NCBI GenBank assembly: GCA_034112285.1
Contig: JAWUVP010000026.1
Span: forward strand, 1 to 46,209
Length of the DNA: 46,209 nt
Direction of reading: 5' to 3'
Source: JAWUVP01 sp034112285
GTDB lineage: Bacteria; Pseudomonadota; Gammaproteobacteria; JABDGN01
A model generated the notes under the pieces. It was not told the DNA's origin. It saw only the letters and a program-made list of their open reading frames with translations, and made no database searches. Positions 9,312-16,677 of this stretch are shown piece after piece (the first letter of the stretch is position 1; each line of letters starts with the position of its first letter). A program made the position numbers and the translations under genes.

Positions 9312-9917
9312 ATGCCACTGCAATGGTATCTCAGTCTTGCCGCTTATATTGCTATCATGGCTATCACCCCCGGGCCCAACAATATTATGTTCGCTAGCTA
9401 CAGCGCATTACATGGATTTAAAAAAACTCTGCCTTTATTGGCCGGCGCCATGACAGGATTGATTTTGGTGATGTTCTTGATTATCTATAGCGGCGAATTG
9501 ATTTTACATCATCCGCTCGTGCGTGATAGTTTACGGATTATTTCTTTAATGTACTTGTTATACCTGGCCTATAAAATAGCCATGGCTAAACCGTCGAATC
9601 AACAAACGTCAGCAACAGCCCTGGGTTACTGGCCAATGCTTATTTTACAATGTGTTAATCCCAAAGTTTGGACGCAGGCCATTGTGTTGGTGGGTTTGTA
9701 TTTAACCTCTGCCGAGCACTATGGCTGGCAAATGTGCAGTGTGTTGCTGATTAACGCGTTAATTTTTATTCCTTGTGCGTCACTATGGACGTTGGCGGGT
9801 AAAATGATTTCGCGCTATCTACAGCATGATAGGCACTATCGATTTTTTAATGTTTCAATGGCAGTATTATTATTAGTGACCGTGTTGCCAGTTGTTGTGG
9901 AAAGTTTTTTGAAATAA
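9312..9917 (+). CDS. LysE/RhtB family amino-acid exporter
   Basis: Six hydrophobic segments span this roughly 201-residue inner-membrane protein. The start shows the family signature, ITPGPNNIMFASYSALHG, at residues about 19-36, as in RhtB and LysE exporters; CVNPKVWTQAIVLVG near the middle matches the conserved NPK element. The family uses the proton gradient to export amino acids such as homoserine, threonine, lysine or cysteine; the substrate cannot be decided here. I chose the ATG at 9312 because GGAG lies 6 bases before it; an in-frame ATG at 9300 has no ribosome site. It stands alone between the efflux operon and a convergent gene. Confidence 0.88.
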   Translation: MPLQWYLSLAAYIAIMAITPGPNNIMFASYSALHGFKKTLPLLAGAMTGLILVMFLIIYSGELILHHPLVRDSLRIISLMYLLYLAYKIAMAKPSNQQTSATALGYWPMLILQCVNPKVWTQAIVLVGLYLTSAEHYGWQMCSVLLINALIFIPCASLWTLAGKMISRYLQHDRHYRFFNVSMAVLLLVTVLPVVVESFLK

Positions 9918-9941
9918 AAAATCGAGGGTAGGGCGATATTA

Positions 9942-10175
9942 TTAGTGAATGGTAAATTTGGGACCATCACCTGTATGCTTCATTTTACCTAATATTTCAA
10001 CCGTGCTACGCAGCATTGAGGCTGTTTCTTCTTCAAACAAGCTAGGGTATTTCTTTTGCAATTGGCTGAGCATTTTTTTGTCGTCATCCAAATAAGCTTG
10101 ACGCATCTTGTCGTAAATTTCTAACGCGTCGTTAAAAGGTAGCAGGTTTATGTCAATGGGAAGGTCATTCATCAT
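9942..10175 (-). CDS. Small conserved protein of unknown function downstream of the DUF3579 gene
   Basis: This acidic, mostly helical 77-residue protein has no signal peptide or membrane segment. Its C-terminal half (residues about 20-70, LEIYDKMRQAYLDDDKKML) looks like two or three helices. I do not recognise the family. I placed the start at the tandem ATG pair at 10175/10172 because AAGGA lies 5 bases upstream of the first; an upstream ATG at 10232 would overlap the preceding gene and has no ribosome site. It follows the DUF3579 gene by 43 bases on the same strand and is probably cotranscribed with it. Confidence 0.6.
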   Translation of the reverse strand: MMNDLPIDINLLPFNDALEIYDKMRQAYLDDDKKMLSQLQKKYPSLFEEETASMLRSTVEILGKMKHTGDGPKFTIH

Positions 10176-10218
10176 TAGTTTCCTTAATTGCACAGGGTAT
10201 AAGTTATTATAGTAAGCT

Positions 10219-10674
10219 TTATTCAACGTCACTATTGGGGATTATCTCATCTGTGGCTGTTAACTCACTCTCATTTTCAGAGTCAATATTCGGTACAACG
10301 AGTAAATCAGATGCTGTGGTGGTGGCGCAAATGACTTGGCCGCTTTTTTCATCGGTTTTGCATTCTACCACGGCTAACTCTTTAGGCTCTGCCTCGCTAG
10401 CGTTGTTTTTGTCTACCACTTGGCGATGCTCAACGACTAAATGATTTGTTTCTGCAAAGTCTAAAATACTGCGATACAAGCTGACATGGTCCTCACGTAA
10501 ACTAGGGTCCATAATTAAACACTTGACGCCGTTAAGCGACACGGGCAATAAGCGTGGGTCATAATTAATGCGGCGATTGCGAAAGTTAGATAAGGCGCCA
10601 CACATACGCTCTGCCCAATCACTGGGGCGAAAAGTACGGCCTTCGGCGGTGGTGCCGGTGATAACAATTTTCAT
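10219..10674 (-). CDS. DUF3579 domain protein
   Basis: The N-terminal 90 residues match my memory of DUF3579, especially EGRTFRPSDWAERMCGALS (residues about 11-29) and LIMDPSLREDHVSLYRSIL. The family is short, cytosolic and of unknown function in beta- and gammaproteobacteria. Residues about 95-151 form an acidic Ser/Thr/Glu-rich tail that is probably disordered and longer than I would expect for the family. There is no clear ribosome site: the start codon sits in a 9-base direct duplication of GCTAACATG, so two ATGs occur 13 bases apart in different frames. It is the first gene of a probable two-gene unit. Confidence 0.75.
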   Translation of the reverse strand: MKIVITGTTAEGRTFRPSDWAERMCGALSNFRNRRINYDPRLLPVSLNGVKCLIMDPSLREDHVSLYRSILDFAETNHLVVEHRQVVDKNNASEAEPKELAVVECKTDEKSGQVICATTTASDLLVVPNIDSENESELTATDEIIPNSDVE

Positions 10675-10791
10675 GTTAGCGTCTCATGTTAGCTCATTAG
10701 CGGGCTAAGCTATTGATGTTAAGGTATTTAATGAGGCCGACTATACCAATGTATGTAAAAAATTCAAGCATTATATGATTGCAGAGGCATT

Positions 10792-10926
10792 ATGATGGAG
10801 GAGTTGACAGGGCTTTATGCCGCTAGCGCTGAAACTCATTTTATAGTTCGCTTTGGGAATTCATATAATTTTTTACGTGTCAGCAGCTTGCTTGATGACA
10901 AACAAAAAAAATATAGCGAACAATAA
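10792..10926 (+). CDS. Possible small ORF of 44 residues
   Basis: Two ATGs at 10792 and 10795 follow AGAGG (10783-10787) at a usable distance, and the frame stays open to TAA at 10924. The product (starting MMEELTGLYAAS, ending KKYSEQ) has mixed composition with a central hydrophobic-aromatic stretch and no recognisable family. It could be chance in a 350-base gap; the ribosome site is its only support. Confidence 0.2.
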   Translation: MMEELTGLYAASAETHFIVRFGNSYNFLRVSSLLDDKQKKYSEQ

Positions 10927-10987
10927 AAGCTTTAAATGAGCTTGCTCTGTTTCATATGCTTTAGTGTGTCGTGCAGCCTGTTAAATA

Positions 10988-10996
10988 TGGTATACT
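10988..10996 (+). promoter_or_regulatory. Extended -10 promoter element of pssA
   Basis: TGGTATACT is an extended -10 located 32 bases before the pssA ATG. No convincing -35 element is visible. Confidence 0.4.
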
Positions 10997-11028
10997 ATGG
11001 ACTTTGAATAATATAACTATATAAAACT

Positions 11029-11814
11029 ATGCAACGTAAAGACTCTAGAAGCAGAATTCGCCGTAAAGGCATCTATTTATTACCTAACCTTTGTACCACT
11101 TTAGGGCTGTTTTTTGGCTTTTATGCTGTGGTGATGGGCATGCGCGGCCAATTTGCGCAAAGTGCCATGGCTATCTTTATTGCTATGATTTTTGATGGCC
11201 TTGATGGGCGTGTTGCCCGCATGACCAATACTTCGAGTGAATTTGGTGCTGAGTTTGATAGCTTGTCAGACATGGTGACTTTTGGCATTGCGCCGGCGCT
11301 CTTGGCCTATAGCTGGGGTTTATTTGCACTGAATAAAATCGGGTGGTTAGTCGCTTTTATGTACGTTGCCGCATCCGCACTGCGTCTAGCGCGATTTAAC
11401 ACCCAAGTGGGTAAAGTGTCTAAAGAATACTTTCAAGGCTTACCTTGTCCTGCTGCTGCCGCTGTGATTGCTGGCATGATTTGGGCTGGACACAATAATT
11501 TTGCTATTGTGGGTTCTCATATTAGTGTGGCTGTTGCCGTGGTGACTGCTTTATTGGCGATTCTTCAGGTGAGTAACGTGCCGTATTACAGCTTTAAAGA
11601 AATTGATTTTAAAGGTCGTGTACCATTTGTGATGATTCTCATGTTCGTTTTGTTGTGTGTGGCTATCGCTATTAATCCACCGATTGTCTTGTTCTTTGGT
11701 TTCTTAATCTTTACGTTGTCTGGCCCCATTATGTATTTATTTGGCTGGGGCCGTCGTAAAAAAGGCTATACCCCACGCACCAAAAAAGTGACTAATAAGA
11801 ATAAAAAAGGTTAA
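11029..11814 (+). CDS. pssA: CDP-diacylglycerol--serine O-phosphatidyltransferase (phosphatidylserine synthase)
   Basis: The protein carries the CDP-alcohol phosphotransferase signature DG-x2-AR-x8-G-x3-D-x3-D as FDGLDGRVARMTNTS followed by EFGAEFDSLSD (residues about 56-85), with the metal-binding Asp residues present. Several membrane helices surround it (starting at YLLPNLCTTLGLFFGFYAV), and the C-terminus is strongly basic. At 261 residues it fits the integral-membrane type of PssA, not the soluble E. coli type. It makes phosphatidylserine from CDP-diacylglycerol and serine, the precursor of phosphatidylethanolamine. No clear ribosome site precedes the ATG. It stands alone, read toward the accD cluster. 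Confidence 0.92.
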   Translation: MQRKDSRSRIRRKGIYLLPNLCTTLGLFFGFYAVVMGMRGQFAQSAMAIFIAMIFDGLDGRVARMTNTSSEFGAEFDSLSDMVTFGIAPALLAYSWGLFALNKIGWLVAFMYVAASALRLARFNTQVGKVSKEYFQGLPCPAAAAVIAGMIWAGHNNFAIVGSHISVAVAVVTALLAILQVSNVPYYSFKEIDFKGRVPFVMILMFVLLCVAIAINPPIVLFFGFLIFTLSGPIMYLFGWGRRKKGYTPRTKKVTNKNKKG

Positions 11815-11929
11815 AAGTAACGATCCAGCCCGAGATAAAATCTGTGTGGATGTTTATGAGACTTTGCTGCCTGATTAACGCGAGCTTTTCTAGCAGCTTT
11901 ACACGACCACTCTTGGATCCGCCCGTTGT

Positions 11930-11949
11930 GCTTCTTTTTTGAAAGAAGC
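11930..11949. other. Short stem-loop upstream of accD
   Basis: GCTTCTTT and AAAGAAGC form a perfect 8-bp stem with a 4-base loop, ending about 25 bases before the accD -10 box. No T-run follows. It could be a weak end of the pssA transcript or a protein-binding site. Confidence 0.3.
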
Positions 11950-11973
11950 TAACGCGCTGCAGTGATTTTCCGG

Positions 11974-11979
11974 TATACT
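11974..11979 (+). promoter_or_regulatory. -10 box directly before accD (leaderless-type start)
   Basis: TATACT ends 7 bases before the accD ATG, and there is no Shine-Dalgarno sequence between them. A start site about 7 bases after the -10 would coincide with the ATG, giving a leaderless mRNA. No good -35 is visible. Confidence 0.4.
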
Positions 11980-11986
11980 AACGTCC

Positions 11987-12859
11987 ATGAGCTGGTTAGA
12001 CAAAATTATCCCCAAAGTAAGCAACGCCGAGACGAAGTCTGGTGTGCCTGAAGGCGTTTGGAGCAAATGCCCCAAATGTGAGGCGATGCTGTACCAGGCT
12101 GAGCTTGAACGTAACCTTTTTGTTTGCCTCAAATGCCAACACCACATGCGAATGAATGCGCGAAAGCGTTTGAATGCGTTGTTTGATGCTAATAGCACCG
12201 AAGAAATTGGCGCTAATATTGAATCGGTCGATATCCTCAAATTTAAAGATACCAAAAAATACAAAGACCGCATTAGTGCCGCCCAGAAAAAAACCGGTGA
12301 AAAAAACGCCTTAATTGTGCTGCGTGGCCGAGTAGAGGGTATTGAGTTAGTGGCCGCGGCATTTGAATTTGCCTTTTTAGGGGGCTCCATGGGGGCTGCT
12401 GTTGGTGAGCGTTTTGTGCAGGCGGTGAATACTTGCTTAAAGCATAAATTACCGATGGTGTGCTTTTCAGCCTCTGGTGGCGCACGCATGCAAGAGGCCT
12501 TGGTTTCTTTGATGCAAATGGCCAAAACCAGCGCTGCATTGGCCCGCTTATCTGAGCAAGGCTTGCCTTACATTTCGGTTTTAACCGACCCTACCACGGG
12601 TGGTGTGGCTGCTAGCTTGGCTATGCTGGGTGATGTTATTATCGCCGAACCCGGTGCGTTAATTGGTTTTGCAGGCCCACGCGTGATTGAGCAAACGGTA
12701 CGCCAAGTGTTGCCAGAAGGCTTCCAACGTAGTGAGTTTTTACTTGAGCATGGGGCGCTTGACATGATAGTGCACCGTGGGGATATGCGCCAGGTTATTG
12801 CCCGAATCCTGGCTAAACTGACCCAACAAAAAACCCCTAAGGTAAGTGCAAAGAGCTAG
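11987..12859 (+). CDS. accD: Acetyl-CoA carboxylase carboxyltransferase subunit beta
   Basis: The N-terminus holds the four-Cys zinc ribbon (CPKC at residues about 28-31, CLKC near 46-49), followed by the crotonase-like carboxyltransferase domain with GGSMGAAVGERFV, SASGGARMQEALVSL and LTDPTTGGVAASLAMLGD. At 290 residues it is of usual length. With AccA it transfers the carboxyl group from biotin to acetyl-CoA to make malonyl-CoA for fatty acid synthesis, in the cytosol. It opens a tight five-gene run: folC starts 3 bases after its stop. The ATG has no ribosome site and lies just after a -10 box. Confidence 0.96.
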   Translation: MSWLDKIIPKVSNAETKSGVPEGVWSKCPKCEAMLYQAELERNLFVCLKCQHHMRMNARKRLNALFDANSTEEIGANIESVDILKFKDTKKYKDRISAAQKKTGEKNALIVLRGRVEGIELVAAAFEFAFLGGSMGAAVGERFVQAVNTCLKHKLPMVCFSASGGARMQEALVSLMQMAKTSAALARLSEQGLPYISVLTDPTTGGVAASLAMLGDVIIAEPGALIGFAGPRVIEQTVRQVLPEGFQRSEFLLEHGALDMIVHRGDMRQVIARILAKLTQQKTPKVSAKS

Positions 12860-12862
12860 TTT

Positions 12863-14080
12863 ATGCTAACGTTAGACGCATGCCAAGCCTGGTTACTTCA
12901 ACATTCCACTGCTCAAGCCTCACTCGATAGGTTTAAAGCTATAATAAATAATATCAAGGGGTTACATAAAAAACCTAAGGTCATTACTGTGGCTGGAACC
13001 AATGGTAAAGGCTCTACCATCTTGTGCTTAGAAAGCATTTTGCGCGCTGCCGGCCATCGCGTTGCCACCTATACCTCACCTCATTTAATTAGCCTTAACG
13101 AACGCTGCCGATTTGATGGCAAACCCGTGGAAGCCCGCCTATTTATGCAAGCTTTTACGGCCGTGCAAGACTTATATAACGACAAGCCGACCCATTGGTT
13201 TGAATTTTTAACCGTCGTTCATTATTGGTTATGCCAGCAACAGGCCTTGGATTATATGCTAGTAGAAGTAGGCGTGGGGGGGAAGCAATGCGTGACTAAC
13301 TGTATTGAGCCCGACATTAGCGTCATCACTACCATTGCCTTAGATCATACTCACTGCTTGGGCAACACACGCGAAGCCATAGCTATGCAAAAAGCGGGCA
13401 TATTCCGTGCTGCCAAGCCAGCAATTTGTGGCGAATTAGACCCTCCAGAAAATTTAGTGCGGCTCGCTAAGGAATCGTTAGTCTGTCAATTTTTTCAACA
13501 AGGCAAAGATTTTACTTATGCGCTTAGTGCCGAGTCTTGGTGTTGGACGGGCTGGGGACAAACCTATCAGAATTTGCCGTTGGTCAACATCGCGTTACAA
13601 AATGCAGCCACCGCGTTGGCAGCGTTGCAATTTTGCGAAGTGGATGCCGCTGCTATTAAGCTAGGCTTGCAGCAGTTACAGGTGCCAGGTCGCCAACAGT
13701 GTTTGCAAACTAAACCCCAGTTAATGGTTGATACGGCGCATAATCCTGCGGCCTGTGCGTACTTTGCCAACCTTTGCCAGCAAGAGACTTTCACCCATAC
13801 TTACGCCATTGTTACCATGAAAGCAGAGAAGGATGTGCAGTTGAGCCTGTCTGCCTTTACCACACTGCTGACCCATTTGTTTGTGTATGCCATGCCGGGT
13901 GAAGACGATTTTGTTACTCAAGCTATGTCCTACGCTGCGGCAGCTAAAATGCCGCTAACCGTGTGCTCCACCGCAGAGCAGGCCTTGAAAAAAGCCAGCG
14001 CAATTGCCACAGATGATGATAGAATACTTGCCTTTGGTAGCTTCCAATTAGTGGGCGCGTTACTAAGGCAATTTAGTTAA
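12863..14080 (+). CDS. folC: Bifunctional folylpolyglutamate synthase / dihydrofolate synthase
   Basis: The Mur-ligase fold shows the ATP-binding loop VAGTNGKGST (residues about 43-52), the YTSPHL motif, and ITTIALDHTHCLG. It uses ATP to join glutamate to dihydropteroate and to folates. Length (405 residues) is usual. One variation: the normally conserved GLGGRLDATN element reads GVGGKQCVTN, so the Arg-Leu-Asp-Ala stretch is replaced by Lys-Gln-Cys-Val while flanking residues are kept. The rest looks intact and the accD-folC-SPOR order is typical, so I still call it functional. It starts 3 bases after accD and ends 6 bases before the SPOR gene. Confidence 0.93.
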   Translation: MLTLDACQAWLLQHSTAQASLDRFKAIINNIKGLHKKPKVITVAGTNGKGSTILCLESILRAAGHRVATYTSPHLISLNERCRFDGKPVEARLFMQAFTAVQDLYNDKPTHWFEFLTVVHYWLCQQQALDYMLVEVGVGGKQCVTNCIEPDISVITTIALDHTHCLGNTREAIAMQKAGIFRAAKPAICGELDPPENLVRLAKESLVCQFFQQGKDFTYALSAESWCWTGWGQTYQNLPLVNIALQNAATALAALQFCEVDAAAIKLGLQQLQVPGRQQCLQTKPQLMVDTAHNPAACAYFANLCQQETFTHTYAIVTMKAEKDVQLSLSAFTTLLTHLFVYAMPGEDDFVTQAMSYAAAAKMPLTVCSTAEQALKKASAIATDDDRILAFGSFQLVGALLRQFS

Positions 14081-14086
14081 TATATT

Positions 14087-14536
14087 ATGGCAATGACTTT
14101 CTACAAACAACGCCTGCTGGGGGCCATTATTATAATTGCTTTGGCGGTTATTTTTTTACCCATGCTATGGCAAGAGTCTAAGGGCCCAGTTATGGCTGTT
14201 AGCAGTATTCCAGAGCGCCCAAGCATGATGGCACAGCAAACTTATCAAACTTTAGCGCCCATAACCCAGCTGCCCGCTGCGCATAAATTGTTTGCCTGGA
14301 GTTTGCAAATTGGCGTTTTCGACAAGCAGGTCAACAGCCAAAAATTGCTAGACCAATTGCAAAAAAATAAATTCCCCGCCTATCAAAAAATTAGCCAGGG
14401 CGAAGCCGGGCAAATTTATAACGTATTTGTGGGGCCGCTCTTAAATCAATCACGCTTGCAAAGCTTGGCAGACAAATTAAAAAGTCAGCTACACTTGCAA
14501 GGCAGTATGGTTAAATTTTATGTGATGGAGAAATAA
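14087..14536 (+). CDS. dedD: SPOR domain cell-division protein (DedD-like)
   Basis: One N-terminal membrane helix (residues about 10-27, LLGAIIIIALAVIFLPMLW) anchors a short linker and a C-terminal SPOR domain (residues about 66-147) with SLQIGVFDKQVNSQKLLDQL and YNVFVGPLLNQSRL. SPOR domains bind septal peptidoglycan with stripped stem peptides, so it would localise to the division site on the periplasmic side. At 149 residues it is shorter than E. coli DedD (220), mainly in the linker. Position between folC and cvpA is the usual place of dedD in gammaproteobacteria. Confidence 0.85.
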   Translation: MAMTFYKQRLLGAIIIIALAVIFLPMLWQESKGPVMAVSSIPERPSMMAQQTYQTLAPITQLPAAHKLFAWSLQIGVFDKQVNSQKLLDQLQKNKFPAYQKISQGEAGQIYNVFVGPLLNQSRLQSLADKLKSQLHLQGSMVKFYVMEK

Positions 14537-14539
14537 GCC

Positions 14540-15106
14540 GTGGCTTTTACTTGGTTAGACAATGCCATTATCGCAATTTTGGTTTTATCGGTGATTATTA
14601 GTTTAATACGTGGTTTTGTAAAAGAAGCTTTTTCACTGTTGATTTGGCTGTCAGCTTTTATTGTCGCAGCGCGTTTTGCTACGCCGTTGAGCGATTTGTT
14701 TGCGCAACATCTTGCCAATAACAATGTGCGTTTAGGCTTGAGTTTTTTAGTGTTGTTTGTGGCCACCTTAATTATTGGTGGCTTGTTAAACTTTTTATTA
14801 TGTGAAATTGTGGTGAAAACGGGCTTGTCTGGCACTAACCGTTTGCTGGGTTTGGTGTTTGGTTTTTTGCGCGGTGTTATCTTGGTTGCCTTGCTGATTA
14901 TGTTAGCGCAATTTAGTGCGTTACCACAGAGCAATGCCTGGAAACACTCACTGTTAATTCCCAAGATTTCCCCGGTGGCACAATGGCTAAAAGTCTTTGT
15001 GCCCGAAAATTTAGATAATTATTTTAAGGTTGGTAGTGCCGCTAAATCCAAACAGGCTTTAGAGCGCTTAACCGCCTTACTCCCAAACAAACTTCACCAA
15101 GGATAA
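14540..15106 (+). CDS. cvpA: CvpA family membrane protein
   Basis: Four hydrophobic segments fill the first 125 residues, starting with TWLDNAIIAILVLSVIISLIR and GFVKEAFSLLIWLSAFIVA, the hallmark of CvpA (colicin V production) proteins; the remaining 60 residues are cytosolic or periplasmic. The family is linked to envelope homeostasis, but its molecular activity is unclear. Length (188) is slightly above E. coli CvpA (162). The start codon is GTG at 14540, 3 bases after the SPOR gene, and purF follows after 2 bases, matching the conserved cvpA-purF pair. Confidence 0.9.
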   Translation: MAFTWLDNAIIAILVLSVIISLIRGFVKEAFSLLIWLSAFIVAARFATPLSDLFAQHLANNNVRLGLSFLVLFVATLIIGGLLNFLLCEIVVKTGLSGTNRLLGLVFGFLRGVILVALLIMLAQFSALPQSNAWKHSLLIPKISPVAQWLKVFVPENLDNYFKVGSAAKSKQALERLTALLPNKLHQG

Positions 15107-15108
15107 CT

Positions 15109-16617
15109 ATGTGTGGCATTGCCGGTCTCTATTCTCATAAAGAAGTCAATCAAGAATTATTTGATGCCTTAACGGCATTGCAACATCGCGGCCAAGATGC
15201 TGCGGGCATAATGACCACTGAAAAGGGTCAATTGTTTTTGCGCAAAGGCAATGGTCTGGTGCGTGATGTGTTTCACACTCGGCATATGTTGCGTTTGAAA
15301 GGCAAAATGGGCTTGGGGCACGTGCGTTATCCCACTGCGGGCTCATCGAGCTTTGCTGAAGCCCAGCCTTTTTATGTTAATTCACCGTATGGCATTTGCT
15401 TAGCGCATAATGGCAACTTAACCAATGCGAAAGAATTGGCTGAAAATATTTTCCGCACAGATTTACGCCATTTAAATACCTCATCTGATTCAGAAGTCCT
15501 GCTCAACGTGTTTGCGCATGAGTTACAAGAGTTTCGCCAACAACAGCCCAAGGCGGCCGACATTTTTGCGGCTGTGGCAAAAGTGCATGAGCGTTGTCGT
15601 GGTGCCTATGCGGTGGTTTGCATGATTCAAGGTCACGGCATGCTGGGGTTTCGTGATGCGAATGGTATTCGCCCGTTAGTGTATGGTAAGCGTGAAACGG
15701 AGCAGGGCACCGACTATATGCTGGCTTCGGAATCAGTGGCGTTAAATGCATTAGGCTTTACAGATGTGAAAGACGTGCAGCCTGGTGAGGCAATTTTTAT
15801 TGATAGTGCAGGGCAGCTGCATCAGCAGCAATGTGCATCTGCTCCGATGTTAACGCCGTGTATTTTCGAATATGTTTATCTCGCTCGCACAGACTCGGTG
15901 ATAGATGATATTTCTGTGTATAAAACGCGCTTGCGCATGGGCGATATGCTGGCAGAAAAAATCAAACGTGATTATGCTGATTTAGAAATTGATGTGGTGA
16001 TGCCCATTCCTGATACTAGCCGTACCTCTGCCTCACGGGTGGCGCAACTGTTAAATATTGAATACCGCGAAGGTTTTGTTAAAAACCGTTATATCGGTCG
16101 CACCTTTATTATGCCGGGTCAACTGGTGCGCAAAAAATCTGTGCAACAAAAACTTAATGCCATTGACCTAGAATTTAAAGGTAAAAACGTGTTGCTGATT
16201 GATGACTCGATTGTGCGCGGCACTACCTGCCAAGAAATTATTCGTATGGCACGCACTGCTGGCGCAAAGAATGTTTACTTTGCCTCCGCCGCACCTCCGA
16301 TTCGCTTTCCCAACGTTTATGGTATTGACATGCCATCACGCCAGGAGCTGATTGCCTATGATCGCACCGAAGCCGAAATTTGTGCTTTAATTGGTGCCGA
16401 TGCCTTAATTTATCAAGAGCTAAAAGATTTGATTGCAGCAGCTAAAGAAGGTAACCCTGATATTCAACAATTCGATACCTCGGTTTTTACGGGGGAGTAC
16501 ATCACGGGTGATGTGGATGTGGCTATGCTCGAAAAAATTGAAGCAGAGCGCAATGACTTAGCGATGCATTCAAAAGCAGAAAATAACAGTAGCGTGGTAG
16601 ATTTGTTAAGTTATTGA
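15109..16617 (+). CDS. purF: Amidophosphoribosyltransferase
   Basis: The protein starts MCGIAGLY, so Cys2 becomes the N-terminal nucleophile of the class II glutamine amidotransferase domain once Met is removed. HVRYPTAG and AHNGNL follow as in the family. The C-terminal phosphoribosyltransferase domain shows the PRPP motif VLLIDDSIVRGTT (residues about 362-374). The length (502) matches E. coli PurF (505). It makes phosphoribosylamine from PRPP and glutamine, the committed step of purine synthesis. AAGGA lies 6 bases upstream of the ATG. It is the last gene of the accD run and converges with the Fic gene. Confidence 0.97.
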   Translation: MCGIAGLYSHKEVNQELFDALTALQHRGQDAAGIMTTEKGQLFLRKGNGLVRDVFHTRHMLRLKGKMGLGHVRYPTAGSSSFAEAQPFYVNSPYGICLAHNGNLTNAKELAENIFRTDLRHLNTSSDSEVLLNVFAHELQEFRQQQPKAADIFAAVAKVHERCRGAYAVVCMIQGHGMLGFRDANGIRPLVYGKRETEQGTDYMLASESVALNALGFTDVKDVQPGEAIFIDSAGQLHQQQCASAPMLTPCIFEYVYLARTDSVIDDISVYKTRLRMGDMLAEKIKRDYADLEIDVVMPIPDTSRTSASRVAQLLNIEYREGFVKNRYIGRTFIMPGQLVRKKSVQQKLNAIDLEFKGKNVLLIDDSIVRGTTCQEIIRMARTAGAKNVYFASAAPPIRFPNVYGIDMPSRQELIAYDRTEAEICALIGADALIYQELKDLIAAAKEGNPDIQQFDTSVFTGEYITGDVDVAMLEKIEAERNDLAMHSKAENNSSVVDLLSY

Positions 16618-16677
16618 AGAGGGTTAGAGGGGGTAAAACTAGTTCCGTTTAAAATAGACTGTAGGCGCAGGATTCCA

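Larger units (their letters stand above)
10675..11028. other. Intergenic region upstream of pssA
   Basis: This 354-base gap lies between the divergent DUF3579 and pssA genes. It contains the extended -10 of pssA, a possible 44-residue ORF at 10792-10926, and a short duplication (GCTAACATG on the minus strand) at its left border. I see no RNA gene in it. Confidence 0.5.
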
